DNA from: Bacteroidales bacterium
Lineage (GTDB): Bacteria > Bacteroidota > Bacteroidia > Bacteroidales > UBA12077
Length of the DNA stretch: 64,000 nt
Assembly: GCA_019038645.1 (NCBI GenBank)
Contig: JAHOYT010000003.1
Span: 1-64,000 of the forward strand
Direction of reading: 5' to 3'
The notes under the pieces are model-generated. The model had not been told where the DNA came from. It searched no databases and was given only the letters and a program-made list of their open reading frames with translations. The position numbers and the translations under genes were made by a program. Positions 37,547 to 46,483 of this stretch are shown in pieces. Positions within the stretch are counted from its first letter, which is position 1. The number at the start of each line of letters is the position of its first letter.

Positions 37547-37574
37547 AAAAATGCGCTTAACACAGCGCATTTTT
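37547..37574. terminator. Bidirectional terminator between the GlsB-like and PurF-like genes
   Basis: AAAAATGCGCT (37547-37557) pairs perfectly with AGCGCATTTTT (37564-37574) around a 6-base loop. It works in both directions between two converging genes. Confidence 0.87.
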
Positions 37575-37592
37575 ATTTTTGAACTAATACTT

Positions 37593-39494
37593 TTAGTAAG
37601 CTCTCTGATTTTTACCTTCAATAAAGTTAACAAATGATTTATTAACTACTTTATTACCTCCGGGAGTTGGGTATTTACCTGTGAAATACCAGTCGCCCGT
37701 ATCATTAGGGCATGCTGCATGAAGGTTTTCAATAGTTTGAAAAACAATTTGCACTTCGGCTTTTACCTCTTTTGATTTCAGTAATTCTGATATTTTTGCT
37801 GAAATTTCTTCAGGTGTAAATGGCTTATAAATCTCTTTTACATAATTAACAATTTGTTCTTTAGGTAAATTTTCCTGCGCTTTTGATTTTTTATAAATAT
37901 CATTAATCACAGCCTCCTTTCCATTTTCTTTTAATAACTCTACGGCCGCTTTAAACGCAACAAAATCTCCAAGTTTTGCCATATCGATACCATAGCAATC
38001 AGGATATCTGATTTGAGGAGAAGAAGATACGACGACAATTTTCTTTGGTTTTAAACGATCAATAATTTTTAATATACTTTCGCGCAAGGTTGTTCCCCGA
38101 ACAATCGAATCATCAATAATAACAAGATTATCAATCCCTTCACGTACTGTTCCATATGTTATATCATAAACATGGCCCACCATATCGTTTCGCCCCTTAT
38201 CCTGTGCTATAAATGTTCTGAGTTTTATATCCTTTACGGCTATTTTTTCAACACGAACCTTTTTAGTCATGATCCGGTCGTATTCTTTTTCATTGATCTT
38301 TTCGCCCAGTGCCAGTATCTCTTTTTTCTGTTCTTTAAGCACATGAGATTTTAACTCGTCAATCATTCCATAAAATGCTGTTTCGGAGGTATTAGGAATA
38401 AATGAAAAAACAGAATTTTCAATATCGTTATCAATTGCTTTTATTATTTGAGGAACAAGTAATCTTCCAAGTTGCTTTCTTTCCTGATAAATATCCTTGT
38501 CGCTTCCGCGTGAGAAATAAATTCGTTCGAAGGAACAGGAAGTTCGTTTCTGTGGAACTCTTATTTCTTCGGATAATATTGTCCCGTCTTTTTTAATTAT
38601 CAGCGCTTCTCCTGGATTAACCTCATTAACCTTCCCTGTTTCAATATTCATAACTGTTTGTATAACCGGACGTTCTGAAGCAACTACTACAATTTCATCG
38701 TCGGAATAATAATAAGCAGGGCGAATACCGTTCGGATCACGCATAACAAAAGCATCGCCATGACCTAAAACACCTGCAATTGCATATCCTCCGTCCCAGT
38801 CCTTGCTTGCTTCCTGTAATATTTTCCTAATATCAAGGTCTTTAGCAATAAGTGATGATATTTCCTTATTTATAAATCCATCATTTTTATACTGACGAAA
38901 TAAAAGCTGATTCTCCTCGTCTAAAAAGTGCCCAACTTTTTCAAGCACTGTTACTGTATCAGAATATTCCTTTGGATGTTGCCCAAAATCAGTCAGAACT
39001 TTAAATAACTCATCTACATTTGTCATATTAAAGTTTCCAGCCAGCATAAGGCTTCTGGATTTCCAATTATTTTCGCGCATCAGAGGTTGTACGAATTCAA
39101 CATCATTTCCACCAAAAGTTCCGTAGCGGAGATGTCCGAGGTAAATATCTGCTGCAGAAGGTAAATTTTCCTTAGCCCAAACAGAATCATTTAATAAATC
39201 CGGATTTTTCTCTTCAATCGCAGTATGAAAGCTATTTACTTCAGAAAAGACCTCTTTGATAGGAGATTCTCCATTGGATCTAAACCGGTGTATATATTTT
39301 TTACCCGGACGCAAATCAAATTTTAATGTTGCAAGACCAGCGCCATCCTGGCCACGATTGTGTTGTTTCTCCATTAACAGATATAACTTATGCAAACCAT
39401 ACATCCATGAACCATATTTAGCCTGATAATATTCTAATGGTTTTAATAAACGTATTAATGCTATGCCACATTCGTGTTTTATCTGATCGCTCAT
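37593..39494 (-). CDS. Amidophosphoribosyltransferase-like protein (PurF family, long form)
   Basis: This 633-residue protein has an N-terminal Ntn glutaminase domain, with Cys9 in HECGIALI and RGQDGAGLATL (about 43). The preceding eight residues would be a propeptide removed to expose the Cys nucleophile. The C-terminal phosphoribosyltransferase domain has the PRPP motif VIIDDSIVRGTTLRES (about 459). SFERIYFSRGSDKDIYQERKQLG (about 320) also fits PurF. It is longer than classical PurF (about 470-500), with extra segments in the glutaminase domain and a C-terminal extension ending in FTGKYPTPGGNKVVNKSF. Bacteroidota commonly carry this long form besides a normal PurF, so its exact role is uncertain. 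Confidence 0.82.
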   Translation of the reverse strand: MSDQIKHECGIALIRLLKPLEYYQAKYGSWMYGLHKLYLLMEKQHNRGQDGAGLATLKFDLRPGKKYIHRFRSNGESPIKEVFSEVNSFHTAIEEKNPDLLNDSVWAKENLPSAADIYLGHLRYGTFGGNDVEFVQPLMRENNWKSRSLMLAGNFNMTNVDELFKVLTDFGQHPKEYSDTVTVLEKVGHFLDEENQLLFRQYKNDGFINKEISSLIAKDLDIRKILQEASKDWDGGYAIAGVLGHGDAFVMRDPNGIRPAYYYSDDEIVVVASERPVIQTVMNIETGKVNEVNPGEALIIKKDGTILSEEIRVPQKRTSCSFERIYFSRGSDKDIYQERKQLGRLLVPQIIKAIDNDIENSVFSFIPNTSETAFYGMIDELKSHVLKEQKKEILALGEKINEKEYDRIMTKKVRVEKIAVKDIKLRTFIAQDKGRNDMVGHVYDITYGTVREGIDNLVIIDDSIVRGTTLRESILKIIDRLKPKKIVVVSSSPQIRYPDCYGIDMAKLGDFVAFKAAVELLKENGKEAVINDIYKKSKAQENLPKEQIVNYVKEIYKPFTPEEISAKISELLKSKEVKAEVQIVFQTIENLHAACPNDTGDWYFTGKYPTPGGNKVVNKSFVNFIEGKNQRAY

Positions 39495-39700
39495 TTTATC
39501 TAAAGTTATTGACTGTATTTATACAAAAATTAAACAATAAAAATCTGAAAAAGGGATAAAACCGGCTTCGGTTTTTTCAGTTAAATGCTTTGAAAATATA
39601 ATTGATCTTTTATTCAGGCTTCGGATAACATTGCTTCTATTTATCAAAGAAGCTTTTTTTATTATTCTGATATCCTTCTTTTCTGACATAAAATTTAAAC
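39495..39700. other. 206-base intergenic stretch with hairpins
   Basis: No gene is visible. AAAACCG (39558-39564) and CGGTTTT (39569-39575) form a stem with a GCTT loop, enclosed by an outer CTGAAAA (39545-39551) and TTTTCAG (39574-39580) pair. It may be a weak terminator for the SPOR gene. GCTTC (39633-39637) and GAAGC (39649-39653), followed by seven T on the plus strand, form a second weak hairpin. A small plus-strand RNA is conceivable but unsupported. Confidence 0.35.
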
Positions 39701-40177
39701 TTATTCTTCAAGTTTAGGGTAATTTATTTTATCGGGAGCAATAAACGCCGATGGGAAATATCTCTTAACTCTCTTAAAATCCTTTAGAGCATCTATCCTG
39801 GTTCTGTAATCGCCAACCAAAACTCTGTAATAAGGACTTACATATCCGCGATAAATTGGGATCTCAGGGAATAATCCGTAAAATTTAGCTTTTGTTTGCT
39901 GAGATGCACCTCTGGCAGAACTTCCTAAATCTGAGTAAATTCTTATTCTGTACCCTGGAACTCCCTCTTTACGCTTGTTTTGTTCGATGTGGCTATATAT
40001 AAGATCATTAATTCTCATATCCTGGAAAATTAATATATCTCCCTGATTTACTTCCTTTTCCTGAATTTTAAGAAAAATATCCTCACTATCGACAGATTGG
40101 GAATATGACTGACCAAAAACACCACAAACTGAAATGAAAACAAATAATATTGCTAATGTTTTTTTTAAATATGTCAT
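39701..40177 (-). CDS. Secreted SPOR-domain-like protein
   Basis: This 158-residue protein has a signal peptide (residues 1-23, ending VFGQS). The C-terminal 70 residues carry a SPOR-like fold pattern: GYRIRIYSDLGSSARGASQQTKAKFYGLFP, then VSPYYRVLVGDYRTRIDALKDFKRVKRYFPSAFI. SPOR domains bind denuded glycan strands at division sites, so a periplasmic peptidoglycan-binding role is likely. A minus-strand TAATTTTG (40199-40206) 22 bases upstream is a good -7 element. It appears to be a single-gene unit. Confidence 0.8.
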   Translation of the reverse strand: MTYLKKTLAILFVFISVCGVFGQSYSQSVDSEDIFLKIQEKEVNQGDILIFQDMRINDLIYSHIEQNKRKEGVPGYRIRIYSDLGSSARGASQQTKAKFYGLFPEIPIYRGYVSPYYRVLVGDYRTRIDALKDFKRVKRYFPSAFIAPDKINYPKLEE

Positions 40178-40198
40178 CCTTTACAATTATTGAGAATA

Positions 40199-40206
40199 CA
40201 AAATTA
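40199..40206 (-). promoter_or_regulatory. -7 element candidate for the SPOR-domain gene
   Basis: The minus strand reads TAATTTTG, matching TAnnTTTG, 22 bases before the ATG at 40177. No convincing -33 TTG is seen. Confidence 0.4.
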
Positions 40207-40259
40207 AACATTTTTTCTTAGAAACCTTTATGCTGTATGAAATAAAGAGATTCCAAATA

Positions 40260-40721
40260 TTAAATATTAACAGTCTGTTTTTCTGACACTTCTATTGTTT
40301 TGCTACTAATAAATGCTTTTACTTTAATAGTTCCTTCAATCTGCATTTCAAAGCTATTCGATTTTCGTATTTTATACAATGAAGACATACTTGCCAATAT
40401 ATTTGTGACATGTATATCAACCGGAAAAACCTGTAAATCACTTGATTTAGCTGGGATAATAATTTCAGCTGCATTTTTCATTTTTCCTAAATATTTCCCA
40501 TTAATTGTCACATCCAAATCCATTTCTTTTATTTTAATTTTATATGTATTTGGATTCGTAACCGGAATCGACAATTCAAGGCTTATTTTATTATCCGCCA
40601 TTCCTTTGAAATTCACATTATCTACATCTCCAATATCAACTGTTTTATATGCATTACAGCTACTTAAAATAATAATCAGTACAATAAGTCCTGCGATATT
40701 CTTAATTATATTTTTTCCCAT
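40260..40721 (-). CDS. LEA14-like lipoprotein (water stress and hypersensitive response domain)
   Basis: This 153-residue protein has a lipoprotein signal ending ILSSC (Cys22). The rest is one beta-sandwich of the LEA_2 (LEA14/WHy) type, with the typical motifs ISLELSIPVTNPNTYKIKIKEMDLDVTINGKYLGK and IPAKSSDLQVFPVDIHV. It would be anchored in a membrane facing the periplasm. Related small lipoproteins are frequent in Bacteroidota, and their function is not known. It lies 34 bases after glpK and could be its operon partner. Confidence 0.75.
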   Translation of the reverse strand: MGKNIIKNIAGLIVLIIILSSCNAYKTVDIGDVDNVNFKGMADNKISLELSIPVTNPNTYKIKIKEMDLDVTINGKYLGKMKNAAEIIIPAKSSDLQVFPVDIHVTNILASMSSLYKIRKSNSFEMQIEGTIKVKAFISSKTIEVSEKQTVNI

Positions 40722-40755
40722 CTTTTACATATTACAAAATTTGTTCCTTAAAAAT

Positions 40756-42246
40756 TTACTGTTGCCAATTCATTGCTTTTTCAACGGCTTTGTTCCAACC
40801 TTTATATAATTTTTCTCTTTTTTCTACATTCATTGCTGGTTTAAAAGTCCTTTCTATTTCCCGTTGTTCAATAATTTCATCCATAGTCCAAAAATTCACA
40901 GCCAAACCTGCCATTAAAGCTGCTCCCAATGCAGTAGTTTCAATATTTACTGGTCGGTTTACCTGAACATTTAAGATATCAGCCTGAAATTGCATTAAAA
41001 AATTATTCACACAAGCTCCACCATCAACATTCAGAGATTTTAACTTAATTCCAGAATCTTTTTCCATTGCTTTAAGCACGTCCATCGTCTGATATGCCAA
41101 GGATTCCAATGTTGAACGAACAATATGCTTATCAGTAACTCCCTGTGTTAATCCTAATATTGCACCACGAGCAAACATATCCCAATAGGGAGCTCCTAAA
41201 CCCGAAAATGCAGGAACCACGTATACTTCTTCGGTATCCTCAATCTCATTAGCAATTTGTTCTGTTTCTGATGCATTATTTATTAGCTTCAACGCATCCC
41301 GCAACCATTTAATTGCTGCACCTGCAATAAAAACACTTCCTTCAAGAGCATATTTTATTTCACCATTTAAACCCCATGCAATAGTTGTTAATAATCCTGA
41401 TTCTGATTCAACAGGCTTATTACCAGTATTCATTAACATAAAACAACCGGTGCCATATGTATTTTTTGCCATTCCATCGGATAAACATGCCTGCCCGAAT
41501 AATGCTGCCTGCTGATCACCCGCAATGCCAGCTATCGGAATTTCCGTTCCGAATATTGATTTATCGGTAAGTCCATAAATTTCTGAAGACATTTTTACTT
41601 CAGGTAATATTTGTTTTGGAATTCCAAATAATTCCAGCAAATCATCATCCCATTTTAAACTTCGGATATTAAATAACATTGTTCTGGATGCATTTGAGAA
41701 ATCTGTAATATGCAATTTACCAGCAGAAAGTTTCCACACCAACCATGTATCAATTGTTCCGGCCAGAATTTCTCCTTTCTTTGCTCTTTCAAGAACTCCC
41801 GGAACAATATTTAATATCCAATGAATTTTTGTTGCTGAAAAATATGAATCAATTACTAAACCTGTATTTTTCTTTACATACTCATCCCAGCCTTCTTTAG
41901 ATAGCTTTTTACATAATTCGGCTGTACGTTTATCCTGCCAGACGATTGCCCTGTAAACCGGTCCTCCTGTATTCTTATCCCACAGAATAATGGTTTCTCT
42001 CTGATTTGCAATACCAATTGCACCAATTTCACACAGATCAATTTTTCGCTTTTCAATTAGCTTTTGTGCAGTCGATATTTGTGATTCCCAGATTTCCAAA
42101 GGATCGTGCTCAACCCAACCTGCTTTAGGATAATATTGTTTAAATTCAGTTTGGTCCCAATCGACAACATTTCCTGCTTTATCAAATAATAATGATCGTG
42201 AACTCGAAGTACCCTGATCTAAAGAAAGAATAAACTTTTTACTCAT
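40756..42246 (-). CDS. glpK: Glycerol kinase
   Basis: This 496-residue FGGY-family kinase phosphorylates glycerol. The N-terminal [18 protein letters not shown] (about 5-22), [11 protein letters not shown] (about 47), WQDKRT (about 105), [15 protein letters not shown] (about 252), [18 protein letters not shown] (about 307) and the C-terminal [21 protein letters not shown] are typical. I place the start at the ATG at 42246 ([13 protein letters not shown]), where the family begins; a longer frame to 42279 adds eleven unlikely residues. No GlpF or GlpD is adjacent. The nearby yebC terminator isolates it from the gene upstream. Confidence 0.95.
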   Translation of the reverse strand: MSKKFILSLDQGTSSSRSLLFDKAGNVVDWDQTEFKQYYPKAGWVEHDPLEIWESQISTAQKLIEKRKIDLCEIGAIGIANQRETIILWDKNTGGPVYRAIVWQDKRTAELCKKLSKEGWDEYVKKNTGLVIDSYFSATKIHWILNIVPGVLERAKKGEILAGTIDTWLVWKLSAGKLHITDFSNASRTMLFNIRSLKWDDDLLELFGIPKQILPEVKMSSEIYGLTDKSIFGTEIPIAGIAGDQQAALFGQACLSDGMAKNTYGTGCFMLMNTGNKPVESESGLLTTIAWGLNGEIKYALEGSVFIAGAAIKWLRDALKLINNASETEQIANEIEDTEEVYVVPAFSGLGAPYWDMFARGAILGLTQGVTDKHIVRSTLESLAYQTMDVLKAMEKDSGIKLKSLNVDGGACVNNFLMQFQADILNVQVNRPVNIETTALGAALMAGLAVNFWTMDEIIEQREIERTFKPAMNVEKREKLYKGWNKAVEKAMNWQQ

Positions 42247-42312
42247 TATCCGAAATTTTAGAAGATCATAAAAATACAAATTATTAATATTATTCCGGGA
42301 AAAAATAAAAAA

Positions 42313-42338
42313 CGGTCAAATCTATGAAGAAATGACCG
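42313..42338 (-). terminator. Terminator after yebC
   Basis: CGGTCA (42313-42318) and TGACCG (42333-42338) enclose a 14-base loop. On the minus strand a T-rich tract follows. It lies 22 bases after the yebC stop. Confidence 0.65.
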
Positions 42339-42359
42339 GCTAATATAATTCTTAAAAAT

Positions 42360-43103
42360 CTATTCCATTGCTTCTGCAATCTCATCTGTAAGCTCCAGAC
42401 TATGGTATACATCCTGAACATCTTCATCATCCTCAAATGCGTCGATCATTTTTAAAACTTTTAATGCATTAACAACATCCAATACTTTTGTATCATTTGG
42501 AACACGTTGTAATCCTGCATTTTCAACTTCAACATTCAAAGAATCCAGCTTTTTCTGTACACTCCCGAAATCTTCCTTTGCAGTTGTAATCGTAATTAAA
42601 CCTTCGTCAATTTCAATATCCTCAGCACCAGCATCTATCATCTCAAGTTCGAATTCATCCATATCCATATCTTCCGAAACCGGAAAGTTAAAAATACCTT
42701 TAGTATCAAAAAGGAAAGTTAATGATCCGTTTTTACCTAAGTTTCCTCCGTATTTTGTAAATACAGCTCTTACATTACTAACCGTCCTGTTTTTATTATC
42801 TGTTAAGCAATCAACAAATACAGCAATTCCAAAGGGAGCGTATCCTTCAAAAGACATTTCTTCAAGGTTATCACCTTCTTTATCAGCTTTGCTAATTGCA
42901 CGCTCAACATTATCTTTAGGCATATTAACACCTTTGGCATTATTCATTGCTAAACGTAATCTTGGATTAGCTTCCGGATCGGGGCCACTTTCTTTAACAG
43001 CTATTGAAATTTCTTTTACAATTTTTGAGAACATTTTAGATCGCTTAGCGTCTGCTGCTCCCTTTTTTCTTTTAATAGTTGACCATTTACTGTGACCTGA
43101 CAT
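42360..43103 (-). CDS. yebC: YebC/PmpR-family protein
   Basis: This 247-residue cytosolic protein has the family start MSGHSKWSTIKRKKGAADAKRSKMFSKIVKEI and the GPDPEANPRLRLAMNNAKGVNMPKDNVERAI motif (about 35-65). YEGYAPFG appears as FEGYAPFGIAVFVDCLTDNKNRTVSNVRAVFTK (about 84-116). Members have been described as transcription regulators and, more recently, as factors that relieve ribosome stalling at proline stretches. The length is normal. It has its own terminator and reads away from miaB. Confidence 0.93.
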   Translation of the reverse strand: MSGHSKWSTIKRKKGAADAKRSKMFSKIVKEISIAVKESGPDPEANPRLRLAMNNAKGVNMPKDNVERAISKADKEGDNLEEMSFEGYAPFGIAVFVDCLTDNKNRTVSNVRAVFTKYGGNLGKNGSLTFLFDTKGIFNFPVSEDMDMDEFELEMIDAGAEDIEIDEGLITITTAKEDFGSVQKKLDSLNVEVENAGLQRVPNDTKVLDVVNALKVLKMIDAFEDDEDVQDVYHSLELTDEIAEAME

Positions 43104-43256
43104 AACAATATATTTATTGTGTTTATTATATAATATGATAGCAGTAAAATTAATAAATTTTAGAAATAAATATTCAACTAGCCAGGAAAATAAATTATAC
43201 GAAACAGTCTTTATTAAGAAAAACTGATAATCTGAATTTTACTTTATATTTTTAAT

Positions 43257-43264
43257 AAATTTGC
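43257..43264 (+). promoter_or_regulatory. -7 element for miaB
   Basis: TAAATTTG matches TAnnTTTG exactly, 29 bases before the ATG at 43294. It overlaps the TTG at 43261, which rules that codon out as a translation start. Confidence 0.5.
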
Positions 43265-43293
43265 ATAGGTATTTTCACATAAGAATATTTAAA

Positions 43294-44667
43294 ATGGATA
43301 GTTCAAAATCGGGAGAATCTCAAAAACTATATATTGAAACATATGGATGCCAAATGAATGTTGCAGACAGCGAAGTTGTTGCGTCTGTAATGGAAGATAA
43401 AGGCTATATTGTAACCGAAGATATTTACGAAGCAGATGTAATTCTGGTAAATACATGCTCCATAAGGGAAAATGCAGAACAGCGCATCTGGGGCCGTTTG
43501 GATGTTTTTAAGCAAATTAAAAAGAAAAAACCTGAACTTACTGTTGGTGTGATTGGCTGCATGGCAGAAAGGCTTAAAGAAAAATTAATTGAAGAAAAGA
43601 AAATTGTTGACCTTGTAGTCGGACCCGATGCCTACAGAAGCTTACCCGAATTACTGGAAACTGTAGAAGCAGGACAAAAAGCAATAAACGTGATCTTGTC
43701 TAAAGAAGAAACTTATGCAGATATAAGCCCTGTGAGACTAGACAAGAATGGTGTTTCTGCTTTTATTTCTATAATGCGCGGGTGTAATAATATGTGTTCT
43801 TATTGTATTGTACCTTATGTACGTGGAGCTGAGCGTAGCAGGGATCCGCAATCAATTTTAAGAGAAGCTGAAGATCTTTTTCAAAAAGGATATAAAGAAA
43901 TAACTTTACTGGGACAAAATGTTGATTCATATAACTGGAAATCAGAAGATCATGACCTGACTGCAGGCAAGCAAGGTAGAACAATAAAATTTGCTCAACT
44001 ACTTGAAATGGTTGCTAAAATTAGTTCTACATTAAGAATCAGATTTTCCACATCACATCCGAAAGATATGTCTGATGATGTGCTTTTTACAATGGCAATG
44101 TACAGTAATATATGTAATCATATTCATTTACCGGCACAATCCGGAAGTACTGAAGTTCTTGAAAAGATGAAACGCGATTATTCAAGAGAATGGTATATGG
44201 ATAAAATATTGTCGATTAAAAAAATTCTGCCAGACTGTGCTATCTCGACCGATATTATGACTGGTTTCTCAGGAGAAACAGAAGAAAATCATCAAGAAAC
44301 ACTTAGCTTAATGACCTGGGTTAATTATGATTATGCCTTCATGTTTAAATACTCTGAACGACCTAAAACATACGCAGCCAGACACTTAAAAGATGACGTT
44401 GCTGAAGATGTTAAGTCAAAAAGATTAACAGAAATAATTGAATTACAAGGAAAACTGTCTGAAATAAGTAAAAAAATAGATCTGGGAAAAGTATTTGAGG
44501 TGCTGGTTGAGGGTGTTTCAAAAAAATCAGAAGATCAATTATTTGGTAGAAACTCACAAAACAAAGTAGTTGTTTTTCCTAAACAAAATTATAAAACCGG
44601 TGATTATGTTTTTGTAGAAATAACAGACTGCACTTCGGCTACACTTATAGGCAAGCCTGTTGATTAA
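43294..44667 (+). CDS. miaB: tRNA-2-methylthio-N6-dimethylallyladenosine synthase MiaB
   Basis: This 457-residue radical SAM methylthiotransferase modifies A37 of tRNAs. It has the UPF0004 domain (YIETYGCQMNVADSEVV, NTCSIRENAEQRIWGRL and GVIGCMAERL give the three cluster cysteines). The radical SAM motif CNNMCSYCIVPYVRGAERSR (about 160) and a C-terminal TRAM domain with VLVEGVSKKSEDQLFGRNSQNKVVVF follow. The ATG at 43294 is chosen because the upstream TTG frame start at 43261 lies inside the -7 promoter element. The NMCSYCIVPYVRG form favours MiaB over MtaB or RimO. Confidence 0.94.
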   Translation: MDSSKSGESQKLYIETYGCQMNVADSEVVASVMEDKGYIVTEDIYEADVILVNTCSIRENAEQRIWGRLDVFKQIKKKKPELTVGVIGCMAERLKEKLIEEKKIVDLVVGPDAYRSLPELLETVEAGQKAINVILSKEETYADISPVRLDKNGVSAFISIMRGCNNMCSYCIVPYVRGAERSRDPQSILREAEDLFQKGYKEITLLGQNVDSYNWKSEDHDLTAGKQGRTIKFAQLLEMVAKISSTLRIRFSTSHPKDMSDDVLFTMAMYSNICNHIHLPAQSGSTEVLEKMKRDYSREWYMDKILSIKKILPDCAISTDIMTGFSGETEENHQETLSLMTWVNYDYAFMFKYSERPKTYAARHLKDDVAEDVKSKRLTEIIELQGKLSEISKKIDLGKVFEVLVEGVSKKSEDQLFGRNSQNKVVVFPKQNYKTGDYVFVEITDCTSATLIGKPVD

Positions 44668-44705
44668 TTCATAAACCGAATTTATTCCGGAAATATCCTG
44701 AAATA

Positions 44706-45011
44706 TTAATTTATTTCAAAAACACGGTCTAATTCAACTAACTGCATAAGTTCCATTAATTCTTCAGAAAGGTTTATTAGATTTAAATTTGAATTATGCA
44801 GTTTTGAAGTTTTATATAAACTTAAAAGTGCCTCAAAGCCTGAGCTATCGATAAATTTTATTCCGGAAAAATTTAAAGTCAAATTTGAATCGGCCTGACA
44901 TATTAAAGAAACCAATCTGGATTCAATTTCTTTAGAATTTAAGACATTTAACTTTGTAACATTATAAAAAGACACTAAGAATCTATTATCAATCTGATCA
45001 ACTGTAAGCAT
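44706..45011 (-). CDS. STAS-domain protein (anti-sigma factor antagonist-like)
   Basis: This 101-residue protein is one STAS domain. LNFSGIKFIDSSGFEALLSLYK (about 55-76) carries the DSSG motif, whose Ser is the phosphorylation site in SpoIIAA-type antagonists. No SpoIIAB-type kinase or PP2C phosphatase is adjacent, so its partner is unknown. The gene is separated from the histidine kinase gene by 131 bases. It faces miaB convergently. Confidence 0.8.
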   Translation of the reverse strand: MLTVDQIDNRFLVSFYNVTKLNVLNSKEIESRLVSLICQADSNLTLNFSGIKFIDSSGFEALLSLYKTSKLHNSNLNLINLSEELMELMQLVELDRVFEIN

Positions 45012-45142
45012 AGTATATATATGGGATTAATTATTCGATGTGAAAATACGATCAGATTAATTAATACTTTAAATAAAAGAAGCTAAGTTTTTAACAAAAA
45101 TTGTTAAAGTTTTACACATCGAAAAATTATGAACAGCTCCTT

Positions 45143-46483
45143 TTAAAAAGTAAGAGTAAAAACTGCGCCTTCATTAGGTTCAGACTTCACAGAAATATTT
45201 CCTTTATGCAGGAACATAATTTGTCTGGCAATACTCAACCCAATACCTGAACCTTCGGGCTTTGTAGTATAAAAAGGGATAAATATATTTTCAAGTTCTT
45301 CAATTGAAATACCCATCCCATTATCTTTAATAATAATAACAATATGATTTTCTGCGTTTCGGTTTATTTCTATTTCCAGAATCGGTTTTTCAGTTTCCTT
45401 TAAAGCATCAATAGCGTTTAAAATGATATTTAAGAAAGCCTGTTCAACCAGAGATTGATCAGCGATTATTTTAATTTCGTCCTCAGGAATGTTAACATTA
45501 AGCAGGATTCCTGATTCATTTATTTTTGATTTAAGTAAAGAAATAATTCTACTAATAACCGGTTGTATGGAAATCTCTTTAAGCTCCGGTTTTGGCATTT
45601 TAGTAAAACTTCTTGTTGCCTCAACAAAATTAACAAGGCCTTTACTTCTGCTTTCAATCGTATTTAAGCCTTCTTTAATATCAGATTTTTGCTCTTCGTT
45701 AATTTCCGTAAAAAACTGATTGTTTTTATCAAAAAGCATTTGATAAACCAATCCGGATAAATTAGAAATTGGAATTGCTGAATTCATTATTTCGTGCGTT
45801 AAAACCCTGGTAAGTTTTTGCCATGATTCTAATTCATTTTGTTCCAGTTCACTTTGAACATTAAGGAATGTAAACAATCTATAATCTTCCTTAAGCACTT
45901 TAAAATCTGCTAACTGAATTGAATAGTTATATAATTCACCTCTAATACTGAATTTAACTAATTTTTTTTCTCCAGTTTTCAATTTTTTTAATATGCCGGG
46001 TAAATCATCATTTGAAATATGTAAAGAATTAATATTTCTGAGAACATTTTTCTTAAATAATTTATTGGATGAATTGTTTGATAAAACAATTTTTCCGGAG
46101 CTGTCGACACATACAATCGCAGTATCAACCTGGTTTATTATTGTCTGCAGGTACTGATAATTAATCTGAGCTTCATCACGTAATGAAACAATTACCTGTG
46201 AAAGTTTCTGAAATGCATTGTTTAAATCCAGATCTTCAAAACTTTTTGAAAAAGGAGGAGAAAAATCATCCTGATCTATAGAATTCAAAAAATGGGATAA
46301 TTTTTTATATTCTCTTTTAATAAATCTTAAAAAAATTACAATAGCTCCAAGGTTAATTAAGAAAATCCAAAATGACGTTAACCAAAAATATGTATTAAAT
46401 AAGATATAAACACCTGCGGCTGTTAATATAATAATTACAACAATATAAAATATTGAGATATTTCTAAACGTTTTAAATATCAT
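45143..46483 (-). CDS. Sensor histidine kinase paired with the NtrC-type regulator
   Basis: This 446-residue membrane kinase has two N-terminal membrane helices close together (about 7-28 and 32-52), a short linker and a PAS-like domain (about 100-200, IINQVDTAIVCVDSSGKIVLSN). The HisKA box LTHEIMNSAIPISNLSGL has the phospho-acceptor His at about 230. The HATPase domain has the N box FLNIILNAIDAL, the G1 box IKDNGMGIS and the G2 box GSGIGLSIARQI. There is almost no extracytoplasmic sensor, so the signal is probably in the membrane or cytoplasm. It overlaps the regulator gene by 11 bases and is translated after it. Confidence 0.9.
   Translation of the reverse strand: MIFKTFRNISIFYIVVIIILTAAGVYILFNTYFWLTSFWIFLINLGAIVIFLRFIKREYKKLSHFLNSIDQDDFSPPFSKSFEDLDLNNAFQKLSQVIVSLRDEAQINYQYLQTIINQVDTAIVCVDSSGKIVLSNNSSNKLFKKNVLRNINSLHISNDDLPGILKKLKTGEKKLVKFSIRGELYNYSIQLADFKVLKEDYRLFTFLNVQSELEQNELESWQKLTRVLTHEIMNSAIPISNLSGLVYQMLFDKNNQFFTEINEEQKSDIKEGLNTIESRSKGLVNFVEATRSFTKMPKPELKEISIQPVISRIISLLKSKINESGILLNVNIPEDEIKIIADQSLVEQAFLNIILNAIDALKETEKPILEIEINRNAENHIVIIIKDNGMGISIEELENIFIPFYTTKPEGSGIGLSIARQIMFLHKGNISVKSEPNEGAVFTLTF

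Noticed and set aside
40300..40809. Open frame of 169 codons on the plus strand opposite the LEA-like gene and the glpK end
   Set aside because: It crosses two genes on the other strand and shows only hydrophobic runs that mirror their codon pattern.
43261..43293. TTG at 43261 as the miaB start
   Set aside because: It lies inside a perfect -7 promoter element, and the family N-terminus aligns at the ATG at 43294.
44668..44705. CCGAAT...ATTCCGG as a terminator between miaB and the STAS gene
   Set aside because: The arms pair only with a bulge and no T-run follows, so it is not a convincing terminator.
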